Below, in pieces: positions 1 through 6,445 of a DNA stretch of 7,206 nucleotides. The DNA comes from an uncultured Gemmatimonadota bacterium (GTDB lineage Bacteria; Gemmatimonadota; Gemmatimonadetes; Gemmatimonadales; Gemmatimonadaceae). Under the pieces are notes generated by a model, which saw only the letters and a program-made list of their open reading frames with translations, did no database searches and had not been told where the DNA came from. Numbering within the stretch: position 1 is the first letter of the stretch; each line of letters begins with the position of its first letter. A program made the position numbers and the translations under genes. Location: positions 1 to 7,206 of the forward strand of contig CAMPKM010000143.1 of assembly GCA_946887155.1 (NCBI GenBank), written 5' to 3'.

Positions 1-386
1 ATATCTACCGCGATCACGTTGGCGACTTCGGGCTTGTCCGCATGTGCAGCGAGCGCAGCCGTGTAAATCGCGTTCGCGCTCAGTGCATCGCGCAAGGCGG
101 TGAGGTGATCCTTGTGCGTTTCGATCGCGGTGTTCACGGTTTGCGCGTTGTCGGCACCAATGACCGTCGTTGCGTTGATGACGCGAACATCGGCAGCAGT
201 GACGGTGCGCGACGTGACGAGCGCGGTGGCCTTCGGCGTGGCCGCAAGGGCCGCCGTCAGCGACGCAAACGACGGGGTGCGCGCCAAGGCGCCCGGACGC
301 TGCAGGGTGTCCTGCGCGCCCGCGGTTTGAGTGGAAAAGGCGGCTGCCGCAATCGCGAGCGAGCCGATCAGAAGTGAGCGTTTCAT
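1..386 (-). CDS. Secreted alanine-rich protein of unknown function (N-terminal part, cut by the window edge)
   Basis: I do not recognise this gene. Read from the ATG at 386-384, 128 complete codons stay open to the left edge with no stop, so the C-terminus lies outside the window. The N-terminus is a textbook Sec signal peptide: Lys2-Arg3, a hydrophobic core at residues 5-17, then a polar stretch ending in Ala-Gly-Ala before Gln25-Asp26, giving likely signal peptidase I cleavage after Ala24. The mature part is rich in Ala, Thr and Val, has no cysteine in the visible portion, and looks like a small soluble periplasmic or exported protein. The start is supported by GGAG seven bases upstream on the minus strand. 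It is transcribed divergently from mreB, so the two genes share a 460-base control region but need not be functionally related. The competing + strand reading frames over this stretch have Arg-rich, shadow-like composition. That this is a gene is fairly sure; its function is unknown. Confidence 0.75.
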   Translation of the reverse strand, partial: MKRSLLIGSLAIAAAAFSTQTAGAQDTLQRPGALARTPSFASLTAALAATPKATALVTSRTVTAADVRVINATTVIGADNAQTVNTAIETHKDHLTALRDALSANAIYTAALAAHADKPEVANVIAVD

Positions 387-406
387 ATCTGTGCTCCGTT
401 CAGAAA

Positions 407-424
407 CCGCAGGGCCCGCTGCGG
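407..424 (-). promoter_or_regulatory. Perfect 6-bp hairpin in the leader of the secreted-protein gene
   Basis: CCGCAG (407-412) and CTGCGG (419-424) form a perfect inverted repeat around a six-base centre, GGCCCG. It lies 21-38 bases upstream of the minus-strand ATG, just upstream of its GGAG ribosome binding site. It could be an mRNA leader hairpin or an operator half-site pair. It is not followed by a T-run in either direction, so it is not an intrinsic terminator. A six-base GC-rich arm can arise by chance in DNA of this composition. Confidence 0.3.
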
Positions 425-425
425 A

Positions 426-456
426 AGGATACGAGGGTCGAGACATCGCGGGCCAA
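426..456 (-). promoter_or_regulatory. Candidate promoter for the secreted-protein gene
   Basis: On the minus strand, TATCCT (431-426, four of six matches to TATAAT) lies 19 bases downstream of TTGGCC (456-451, a partial -35 match). Transcription would start near 419, giving a leader of about 33 bases that includes most of the hairpin at 407-424. The 19-base spacer is longer than ideal for a sigma-70 promoter and the -35 match is weak, so this is a position-based guess. Confidence 0.2.
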
Positions 457-752
457 ATGGATGCCGAGCGATGATGCCAGCTTGTCATACACATACGCTG
501 CGATATGGGTCACCAGCCGATGGATGAATCGTTAGGCGGACTGAACTACGGAACGATCGCCAGGCGAAAGGCAGCAGCGTGCACGGCGTCGCGGCGATTC
601 CCACTCCTGAGCCGGAGGAAATCCATGGCAATACCTTCCAGCGTCCGACCTCCGTGCGCCGCGATCTGTTTCCTATCGACCCCCTCGGGCGTCTTTTGTG
701 ATGCTCCAGCAGTGCGTCAACGGAACCGTCTAGGTTGTGGAAAGCCAATGTC

Positions 753-781
753 TTGCGACACCAGAAGGGCCCAACTAGCTT
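753..781 (+). promoter_or_regulatory. Candidate mreB operon promoter
   Basis: TTGCGA at 753-758 (four of six matches to TTGACA) is separated by exactly 17 bases from TAGCTT at 776-781 (three of six matches to TATAAT, including the TA and the final T). Transcription would start near 788, leaving a leader of about 60 bases that contains both inverted repeats at 806-833. The spacing and position are good and the hexamers only moderate. No promoter-like pair was seen inside the downstream operon. Confidence 0.3.
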
Positions 782-805
782 ACGCCCCGTCCGTCCCCCT
801 CCGTT

Positions 806-833
806 CGTCGGTTTCCGACGCGCCTCACGCGTC
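806..833 (+). promoter_or_regulatory. Two overlapping, mutually exclusive hairpins before mreB
   Basis: Hairpin A is CGTCGG (806-811), loop TTT, CCGACG (815-820). Hairpin B is GACGCG (817-822), loop CCTCA, CGCGTC (828-833). Both have perfect six-base GC-rich stems. They share bases 817-820, so only one can form at a time. Hairpin B ends 13 bases before the mreB ATG, where a ribosome would bind, and no Shine-Dalgarno sequence is present in that interval. The geometry resembles a translational switch or attenuator, but no known riboswitch or protein-binding motif is recognisable and no T-run follows. The structure is seen directly; any regulatory role is inference. Confidence 0.35.
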
Positions 834-846
834 ACCTGCACCATAA

Positions 847-1884
847 ATGCGCTGGCCATTCCTGAAGGCGGGCTCGTTCATCCCCGCCAACGCGATCGCG
901 GTTGACCTCGGTACCGCGAATACGCTCATCTACGTCAAGGGCGAAGGTATCGTGCTCAACGAGCCTTCGGTCGTTGCGATCGATCGCGAAACCAAGCGCG
1001 TCAAAGGCGTCGGCCTCGAAGCCAAACGCATGCTGGGTCGCACACCGGACGGCGTCATCGCGGTTCGCCCGATGAAGGACGGCGTGATCGCCGACTTCGA
1101 CGTCACGGAAAAGATGCTCCGCTACTTCCTGGAGCTGATCATCCGGAACCGGATGTTCAAGATCAAGCCGCGGGTGATCGTCTGCGTGCCGTCCGGCATC
1201 ACCGAGGTGGAAAAGCGCGCGGTGCGCGACTCCGCGTTAGGCGCGGGCGCCAAGGAAGTGTTCATGGTCGCTGAACCCATGGCCGCCGCCATCGGCGTCG
1301 GGCTGCCGATCGAGACGCCGACGGGGAACATGGTCATCGACATCGGGGGCGGGACCACCGAAATCGCCGTCATCGCCCTGTCCGGCATCGTCTCCGACAC
1401 GTCGATCCGTACCGGTGGCGATGAACTCGATACCGCGATCGTGCAGTTCATGCGCAAGAACTACAACCTGCTCATCGGCGAACCGACGGCCGAGCAGATC
1501 AAGGTCGGCATCGGCTCGGCCGCTCCGGTTGGGGACGAGAAGGAAATGGACGTGAAGGGTCGCGACCTGGTCTCAGGCATCCCGAAGACGGTGCGCGTGC
1601 ACTCGTCCGAAATCCGCGAAGCCATCCAGGAGCCCATCCAGCAGATCGTCGACGCGGTGCGCCGGGCGCTCGAGATCACGCCGCCGGAACTTGCGTCGGA
1701 CATCGTCGATCGCGGCATCGTCATGACGGGCGGCGGCGCGCTGATCCGCGGTCTCGACCTGGTCCTCCACCAGGAAACGGGCCTTCCGATCCACGTCGAC
1801 GAAGATCCCCTGACCTGCGTGGTCCGCGGCACAGGGCGCATCCTCGACGACGAGGAGAAGTACTGGTCAGTGCTGCAGACCTGA
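847..1884 (+). CDS. mreB: Rod shape-determining protein MreB, bacterial actin homologue
   Basis: MreB polymerises with ATP into membrane-bound antiparallel filaments that orient the elongasome and keep the cell rod-shaped. The 345-residue product is close to E. coli MreB (347). The actin-fold nucleotide site is complete: phosphate-1 loop DLGTANT at residues 20-26, [10 protein letters not shown] with catalytic-type Glu143, phosphate-2 loop DIGGGTTE at 165-172, and the adenosine loop TGGGAL at 294-299. The hydrophobic and basic N-terminus (MRWPFLKAG) could serve as the amphipathic membrane anchor. The ATG is the only possible start: an in-frame TAA lies directly before it and no other start codon precedes Asp20. 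There is no Shine-Dalgarno sequence upstream, where a stable hairpin sits instead. It is the first gene of the mre-mrd operon. Leu131 uses TTA, one of only three TTA codons in the window's recognised genes, inside the oligomer GTTAGGC. Confidence 0.98.
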   Translation: MRWPFLKAGSFIPANAIAVDLGTANTLIYVKGEGIVLNEPSVVAIDRETKRVKGVGLEAKRMLGRTPDGVIAVRPMKDGVIADFDVTEKMLRYFLELIIRNRMFKIKPRVIVCVPSGITEVEKRAVRDSALGAGAKEVFMVAEPMAAAIGVGLPIETPTGNMVIDIGGGTTEIAVIALSGIVSDTSIRTGGDELDTAIVQFMRKNYNLLIGEPTAEQIKVGIGSAAPVGDEKEMDVKGRDLVSGIPKTVRVHSSEIREAIQEPIQQIVDAVRRALEITPPELASDIVDRGIVMTGGGALIRGLDLVLHQETGLPIHVDEDPLTCVVRGTGRILDDEEKYWSVLQT

Positions 1885-1891
1885 GGTCAGC

Positions 1892-2821
1892 GTGGCGCGG
1901 GCCACTCGTTCCGGCACGCGCGTGGACACGGTCATCCTGGCCGCATGTCTTGGCGCGTCCCTCTTCGCCACGTTCCTGCCATCGGCGACGCGCCAGTCGG
2001 TCGCCGGCGCGGTTCGCGAAACGTTCGTCGGTCCCCTCATCGGCCTGCAGGTCCAGGCGGAACGCGCCCGGAGCGCCTTCATCACGCGCGATATTACGGC
2101 GGCGCGCCTCGACAGCCTCGTCCTCCGCAACGCGCGGCTGCAGGACATGGAACAGGAGAACGGACGCCTTCGTGAGTTGATCGGCCTGGGGGCGCGCCTG
2201 CAGACCCCGTTCGTCGCCGCTGAAGCCTTGCACCGGTCCGAGTACGGGCAGGCACACACGGCAGTGATCACCGCCGGATCCGACGCCGGCGTGGTGGAGC
2301 GTTCCGCCGTCGTGGCACCGGAAGTATTGATCGGCACGGTGGTCAGCGTCGAGCCAAGGAGCAGCACGGCGTTGCTCTGGACGCATCCGGACTTCGGGGT
2401 CAGCGCGGTCGGCGCCGACGGCAAGGTGTTCGGGATCGTCAAGCCACATCTCGCCGAAGATGCCGAACGGTACATGCTCGAGCTGCGGAACGTGGCGTTT
2501 CGCGATTCATTGCCCGCGGGGACGGAGATCAGGAGTTCAGGCCTGGGCAGCGTCTTCCCGCGCGGCATACCGATCGGCACCGTGGTGTCGGACATAACGA
2601 CACCCGGCAGCTACGCGCGGACGTACCTGCTCGTGCCCTTGGTGAAGCCGGCGGATGTCAGCGTCGTGATGGTCCTGTTGCCGACCGACGCCGACGTGCA
2701 GTCGGCCTGGCGGACGTCTACCGCTGATTCGCTGCGCCGGATCGTTGATCGAGCGGCGGATTCCCTGGCTCGCGTGCCGGCCGATACGGTGCGGCCCGAC
2801 TCCGGGGGCCGCGGGCGATGA
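1892..2821 (+). CDS. mreC: Rod shape-determining protein MreC
   Basis: MreC is a bitopic inner-membrane protein whose periplasmic domain binds and activates PBP2 within the elongasome. The 309-residue product has a short basic N-terminus, one membrane helix at about residues 12-30, a predicted coiled coil at about 55-100 (the dimerisation region), and the beta-rich MreC core from about 104 to 263. The core includes the family signatures ITAGSDAGV (126-134) and SGLGSVFPRGIPIGTV (216-231). A hydrophilic tail of about 45 residues rich in Ala, Arg, Asp and Ser follows and is the least conserved-looking part. The start is a GTG preceded by GAGG (1883-1886) five bases upstream; this Shine-Dalgarno overlaps the mreB stop codon, and the genes are seven bases apart, so mreC is probably translated with mreB. 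Its stop overlaps the mreD start by four bases. Confidence 0.95.
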   Translation: MARATRSGTRVDTVILAACLGASLFATFLPSATRQSVAGAVRETFVGPLIGLQVQAERARSAFITRDITAARLDSLVLRNARLQDMEQENGRLRELIGLGARLQTPFVAAEALHRSEYGQAHTAVITAGSDAGVVERSAVVAPEVLIGTVVSVEPRSSTALLWTHPDFGVSAVGADGKVFGIVKPHLAEDAERYMLELRNVAFRDSLPAGTEIRSSGLGSVFPRGIPIGTVVSDITTPGSYARTYLLVPLVKPADVSVVMVLLPTDADVQSAWRTSTADSLRRIVDRAADSLARVPADTVRPDSGGRGR

Positions 2822-3297
2822 GGCTGTTGCTCCGGACTGTCGGTTGTTTCCTGGTGCTGGTCATCCTTCACTACACGGTGCGCCCGCTGGTCGGGGCACG
2901 GATCAGTCTCGATTTCCTGGTGGTGGCGGTGCTGCTGGTCGCGGTGCAGGTGCGTCCGGGCGTCGCGGCGCTGATCGGGTTTGCCACGGGCCTGATTGCG
3001 GACTCGATGACGCCCCTCTCGTTCGGCGCCGGCGCACTGGCCTTGAGCGCTGTGGGTTCCGCCGCATCGTCGCTCAAGGCGGCCGTGTTCGGGGACAACG
3101 TGCTGCTGAAGGTGGTTTTCCTGGCGGCCGGCAAATGGGCCTTCGACATCGTGTATCTTGTCTTTGAGCGTCGACTGGGCCTCGCCGACCTCGCCGTGCA
3201 ACTGGTGCTCTGGTCCCCGTTGTCGGCGATTGCCACCGGGGTGGCCGGGGCGCTGGTCGTGATGGCTTTTGGCATCTCCCTGGAGTCGCGCCGGTGA
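2818..3297 (+). CDS. mreD: Rod shape-determining protein MreD
   Basis: MreD is a small polytopic inner-membrane protein that joins MreB and MreC in the elongasome; its biochemical role is not settled. The 159-residue product matches the usual size (about 160) and is almost entirely hydrophobic. Membrane segments can be drawn at about residues 5-22, 29-46, 47-66, 95-116 and 125-153. The GLIADS stretch at 58-63 inside the third segment corresponds to the family's conserved Gly-Leu-x-x-Asp region. Sequence conservation in MreD is low, so the call rests on size, topology, this motif and its place between mreC and mrdA. The ATG overlaps the mreC stop (ATGA at 2818-2821) with only a G-rich stretch and no true Shine-Dalgarno upstream, which suggests translational coupling. 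Confidence 0.92.
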   Translation: MRLLLRTVGCFLVLVILHYTVRPLVGARISLDFLVVAVLLVAVQVRPGVAALIGFATGLIADSMTPLSFGAGALALSAVGSAASSLKAAVFGDNVLLKVVFLAAGKWAFDIVYLVFERRLGLADLAVQLVLWSPLSAIATGVAGALVVMAFGISLESRR

Positions 3298-5063
3298 GCC
3301 TGCATCCTAACGAGCTTCAGCGTCGAGGCCGGGCGGCGGCGGTAATCGTTGCCACTGCCCTCGGCGTCCTGCTGGCGGCGTTCTTCCGCGCCCAGATCGT
3401 CGAACACGCGCAGTTCGCGATGCAGTCCGACGACAACCGCCTGAACGAGGTCCCGCTGCCGGCGCCGCGCGGCATGATTCTCGACCGCAACGGCCAGGTC
3501 ATCGCCGAGAACATTCCGGGCTACACCGTGTCGATGCTCGCCCAGCGTTCTGACACGCTGAAGGCGACGCTGCAGCGGCTGTCGTCGGTGATCCCGCTCA
3601 GCGACAGCATGATCGAGGTCGTGCTGAAGCGGTTCCGTGCGGCCCGGTCGCGACCAGCCGTCGTGCTGTCCGACGCCACGTTCGAACAGGTTTCGATGCT
3701 GGAGGAGGAGCGGAGTCGCTTTCCCAACCTCGTGATCCAGGCGGCGCCGAAGCGCTACTACCCGGATGGCAAGGCGGTCGCGTCGTTCGTCGGCTATACG
3801 GGCGAGATCAACGAGGCGGAGCTCAACAGCGAAACGTTCCAGGGGTATCGTCCGGGGCAGCAGATCGGGAAGGCGGGACTCGAGAAGCAGTATGAGGCGC
3901 AACTGCAGGGGAAAGATGGTTCGCGGTTCGTCGAGGTGGACGCGCGCGGCCGGGTCGTCAGGCAGGCAGGCGCGAGACCGGACCGGCTTCCCGAGGCGGG
4001 ACCGGACCTGCACACGAGCATCGATCTCGACCTGCAGCGCTTCACGGCCAGCCTGTTCGATTCCACGATGCAGGGCGGCGCGGTCGCGCTCGACCCGACG
4101 ACCGGCGCCGTCCTGGCCTTTCACAGCGCGCCCACGTTCGACCCTAACGACTTCATCGGTGGCATTTCGGGATCGAAGTACAGCGCGCTGCTGAAGGATC
4201 CGCGAAAGCCGCTGTACAACAAGGCGCTGCAGGGCGTGTATCCGCCGGCCTCCACGTTCAAGCTGGCGACGGCCATCATCGCGATGCAGGCCGGGATCGT
4301 CGGACTCGGCGACCGGATGCAGCAGCCGTGCACGGGGAGCTATCAGTTCGGTACGCGTCCGTTCCGGTGCTGGGAACGGAAGGGACACGGCAACCTCACG
4401 CTGGCGCAGGCGATCGAGAAGTCATGCGACGTCTACTTCTACCAGCTCGGGCTGATGATGGGCCTCGACCGGTTGCTGGCCGGCGGGGACTCGATGGCGT
4501 TCAACGAGCGGACCGGCATCGACCTGCCGGAGGAAAACCGGCCGGGATGGCCGGCCGCCACGAGCTACTTCGATCGCCAGTACGGCAAGGGCAACTGGAC
4601 GAATGCCGTCACGCTCAACCTGTCGATCGGCCAGGGAGAGAACGAACAGACGGTCGTGAACATGGCGCGCTTCTACTCGGCTCTCGCCACCGACGGCAAT
4701 GCCGTGAGGCCGCACATTGTCGACCAACCGGTTGAACGCCAGAAATTGTTCGACCTCACGCCGGAACAGATGTCGGGCGTGCGCGAAGCGCTGCACGGCG
4801 TGGTGTCGACGCGCGGCACGGCGGCGGGCGCCATGCTCAAGGGCGTCGAGGTCGCGGGCAAGACCGGCACCGGCCAGAACTCGCACGGTCCGGACCACGG
4901 CTGGTTCGTCGGATTTGCACCGAAGAACGACCCGAAAATCGTCGTGGCCGTGCTCCTCGAGTTTGGAGAACACGGATCAGCTGCTGCGCGCGTCGCGACG
5001 AAGATGATCGAACGCTACCTGAAGACGGCGATCATCCAGCCCGTCAACATCACCGGCGGATGA
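3294..5063 (+). CDS. mrdA: Penicillin-binding protein 2, elongasome peptidoglycan DD-transpeptidase
   Basis: PBP2 (class B PBP) cross-links new lateral-wall peptidoglycan on the outer face of the inner membrane, in complex with RodA. The 589-residue product has a membrane helix at about residues 14-31, the pedestal domain (about 45-230, with APRGMILDRNG at 57-67) and a C-terminal transpeptidase domain. All three catalytic motifs are present: Ser320-Thr-Phe-Lys323 with the nucleophile Ser320, Ser377-Cys-Asp379 (the SxD form usual for PBP2 instead of SxN), and Lys523-Thr-Gly-Thr526. Cys346, Cys359, His365 and Cys378 are spaced like the zinc ligands reported for Acinetobacter PBP2, with Cys in place of both Asp. 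The start is the GTG overlapping the mreD stop (GTGA at 3294-3297), supported by GGAG at 3282-3285, eight bases upstream. Its stop overlaps the rodA start. Confidence 0.97.
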   Translation: MSLHPNELQRRGRAAAVIVATALGVLLAAFFRAQIVEHAQFAMQSDDNRLNEVPLPAPRGMILDRNGQVIAENIPGYTVSMLAQRSDTLKATLQRLSSVIPLSDSMIEVVLKRFRAARSRPAVVLSDATFEQVSMLEEERSRFPNLVIQAAPKRYYPDGKAVASFVGYTGEINEAELNSETFQGYRPGQQIGKAGLEKQYEAQLQGKDGSRFVEVDARGRVVRQAGARPDRLPEAGPDLHTSIDLDLQRFTASLFDSTMQGGAVALDPTTGAVLAFHSAPTFDPNDFIGGISGSKYSALLKDPRKPLYNKALQGVYPPASTFKLATAIIAMQAGIVGLGDRMQQPCTGSYQFGTRPFRCWERKGHGNLTLAQAIEKSCDVYFYQLGLMMGLDRLLAGGDSMAFNERTGIDLPEENRPGWPAATSYFDRQYGKGNWTNAVTLNLSIGQGENEQTVVNMARFYSALATDGNAVRPHIVDQPVERQKLFDLTPEQMSGVREALHGVVSTRGTAAGAMLKGVEVAGKTGTGQNSHGPDHGWFVGFAPKNDPKIVVAVLLEFGEHGSAAARVATKMIERYLKTAIIQPVNITGG

Positions 5064-6313
5064 TCCGGAAGACCGTTGCGGATTACCCGCTGGCGATGAT
5101 CGCGCTGTTGCTGACGGCCTTCGGCATCGCCGTGGTGTACAGCGCCGGACAGACCGATTACCCCAGCGCCATCGTCCAGGCCGCGTGGATGCGGCAACTG
5201 GCGTGGCTCGGCGTCGGCCTGGTGGCGTTCCTCGTGGTCTCGCGCATGTCGGTGCGTTTCCTCGAGTGGGCGGCCCTGCCTGCGTACTTGTTAGGCGTGA
5301 CGCTGCTGGCGCTGACCCTGGTCTTCGGCAGTGGGGCCGGCACCGCCGAAAGCATGAAGGGATGGATCGGGTACGGCGTGTTCCGGTTGCAGCCCGCGGA
5401 GTTCGCCAAGATTGCCGTGGCGATGATGCTGGCCAAGGTACTCTCGTCCTACAAGGTCCCGCCCAAGTCGCTCCTCGAGCTGGTCAAGCCCGGCATCGTC
5501 GTGCTGATCCCCTGGCTGCTCGTGATGAAGCAGCCCGACCTCGGCACCGGCATCGTTTTCGTGGGATTGTTTTTCGTCATGCTGTTCTGGGCCGGTGTAT
5601 CGGCACAACTGCTGCTGTTTGCGGTGAGTCCCGTGGTGAGCCTGTTGCTCGGCGGCAGCGTGCTGTGGTGGGCGAGCTGGTTCATCCTGCTGATCGTCCT
5701 CCTCTGGCTCTACAAGCCATTCGTGGTGGAAGCGGTCGTTATCGTCGTTGCCAACCTGACGATGGGCGTGGCGGCCCCGGTCGTGTGGAACAACGTGCTC
5801 AAGCCGCACCAGAAAGAGCGCCTGCTCGTGTTCCTCGACCCTTCGCGAGATCCCAAGGACGCCGGTTACCAGGTGGCGCAGTCCCGCATCGCGATCGGTT
5901 CCGGAGGGTGGACCGGCAAGGGTTTCACCGAGGGAACGCAGAAGCGTCTTGCGTTCCTTCCCGAGCAGCACACGGACTTCATCTTTGCGGTGCTGGGCGA
6001 GGAACTCGGATTCCTTGGCGTGTGCGCGGCATTGGGTCTCTTCCTGCTGCTCTTTCTGCGCATCATCCGGGTGGCGACGCGCGCGGTGGATCCGTTCAGT
6101 AGCCTGGTGGCATTCGGGCTGGCCGGGAGCTGGTTCGTGCACGTGGTGATCAACGTGGGCATGACCATCAACGTCATGCCGATCACCGGCATTCCGCTCC
6201 CGTTTTTCTCGTACGGCGGATCGTTCATGCTGGCATGCTGGATTGCTGTTGGCCTCCTCGTCCGAATCTCGGCTGAGGGCAGGGGACGACCGGGAGAACT
6301 GGGGTTCGCCTGA
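5060..6313 (+). CDS. rodA: RodA, SEDS-family peptidoglycan glycosyltransferase
   Basis: RodA polymerises lipid II into glycan strands and works as a pair with PBP2, encoded directly upstream. SEDS hallmarks are visible: WIGYGVFRLQPAEFAKIAV (102-120), KQPDLGTG (157-164), SRDPKDAGYQVAQSRIAIGSGG (262-283) with Asp264 at the position of the essential Asp262 of E. coli RodA, the FLPEQHTDFIFAVLGEELG stretch (299-317), and PITGIPLPFFSYGGS (374-388). The product is 417 residues, against about 370 in E. coli. The excess lies between Asp160 and Asp264, where two additional hydrophobic segments (about 201-218 and 221-244) occur, so I expect twelve rather than ten membrane helices. The ATG overlaps the mrdA stop (ATGA at 5060-5063), without a clear Shine-Dalgarno. 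Leu78 is a TTA codon within GTTAGGC. It is the last gene of the cluster. Confidence 0.96.
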   Translation: MIRKTVADYPLAMIALLLTAFGIAVVYSAGQTDYPSAIVQAAWMRQLAWLGVGLVAFLVVSRMSVRFLEWAALPAYLLGVTLLALTLVFGSGAGTAESMKGWIGYGVFRLQPAEFAKIAVAMMLAKVLSSYKVPPKSLLELVKPGIVVLIPWLLVMKQPDLGTGIVFVGLFFVMLFWAGVSAQLLLFAVSPVVSLLLGGSVLWWASWFILLIVLLWLYKPFVVEAVVIVVANLTMGVAAPVVWNNVLKPHQKERLLVFLDPSRDPKDAGYQVAQSRIAIGSGGWTGKGFTEGTQKRLAFLPEQHTDFIFAVLGEELGFLGVCAALGLFLLLFLRIIRVATRAVDPFSSLVAFGLAGSWFVHVVINVGMTINVMPITGIPLPFFSYGGSFMLACWIAVGLLVRISAEGRGRPGELGFA

Positions 6314-6445
6314 TCGTCAGGTACGCGACCATCCGCTTGCGGCGCAAGACAAATTGCTTCCCAATCCGAACCTGGAAGACCGCTGGACTCTCGGACAGGG
6401 ACTCGGTCCTTTGGACTTTGGGAGTGTGCGGCGCCAAGTTTAGTC
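6314..6445 (+). other. Spacer between rodA and accD
   Basis: This is 132 bases without a gene. It contains a 13-base palindrome CTTGCGGCGCAAG (6336-6348), four GGAC tetramers at 6385, 6393, 6399 and 6413, and a weak hairpin pairing AGGGAC (6397-6402) with GTCCTT (6406-6411) over a three-base loop. No T-run follows, so I do not call an intrinsic terminator. No convincing -35/-10 pair was found, and the region before the accD ATG has no Shine-Dalgarno. Whether accD is read through from rodA or has its own promoter cannot be decided from the sequence. Confidence 0.5.

Larger units (their letters stand above)
387..846. other. Divergent intergenic region between the secreted-protein gene and mreB
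   Basis: This is 460 bases without a convincing gene. It holds candidate promoter elements for both directions, a perfect hairpin near the left gene (407-424), one GTTAGGC oligomer at 531-537, a strong Shine-Dalgarno-like GGAGG at 614-618 before a doubtful small ORF, and two overlapping inverted repeats immediately before mreB (806-833). Two CTAG tetramers, usually rare in bacterial DNA, occur here (around 730 and 775), which fits non-coding sequence. Open frames exist on both strands (505-846 on + and 485-859 on -), but their codon use and predicted products do not look like real proteins. I saw no tRNA, rRNA or CRISPR-like structure. Confidence 0.6.
614..846 (+). other. Doubtful 73-codon upstream ORF with a strong ribosome binding site, ending against mreB
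   Basis: GGAGG at 614-618 lies six bases before an ATG at 625. The frame runs 73 codons to a TAA at 844-846, immediately before the mreB ATG at 847 and in the same frame. Against a real protein: third-position GC is only about 55% (40 of 73 by hand count), clearly below the neighbouring genes. It also uses several codons that are rare here (ATA, CTA, AGA, AGG, repeated TGT), and the product has no recognisable domain. For it: the Shine-Dalgarno spacing is optimal, mreB has no ribosome binding site of its own, and a stop-start junction of this kind is typical of translational coupling. If the promoter at 753-781 is the main one, this ORF would not be on the mreB transcript. It is listed as a possible leader ORF, not as a confirmed gene. 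Confidence 0.2.

Noticed and set aside
42..377. Plus-strand frame of 111 codons at the left edge
   Set aside because: Arg- and Gly-rich shadow of the minus-strand gene, which has a clear signal peptide and ribosome binding site.
485..859. Minus-strand frame of 124 codons in the intergenic region
   Set aside because: No recognisable domain, unusual codon use, and it runs into the start of mreB; better explained as non-coding.
1721..2595. Two long minus-strand frames antisense to mreB and mreC
   Set aside because: They overlap each other and two certain genes, and their compositions are typical of shadow frames.
2871..4388. Open frame of 505 codons on the minus strand, antisense to mreD and mrdA
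   Set aside because: It lies opposite two certain genes, its product is Arg-, His- and Asp-rich with no domain, and such long antisense frames are expected in GC-rich coding DNA.
4422..4432. SCD instead of SxN in PBP2 as a damaged catalytic motif
   Set aside because: The SxD form is usual in elongasome PBP2 enzymes, and the other two catalytic motifs are intact.
5291..6142. Minus-strand frame of 283 codons antisense to rodA
   Set aside because: His-, Gln- and Glu-rich product mirroring the hydrophobic codons of rodA; no start signal and no recognisable motif.
6336..6348. CTTGCGGCGCAAG palindrome as a stem-loop or operator
   Set aside because: The one-base centre does not permit a full hairpin, and a single short palindrome is not enough to call an operator.
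6397..6411. Possible intrinsic terminator after rodA
   Set aside because: The stem has only six pairs including a G-T wobble, and no T-run follows (TTGGAC instead).
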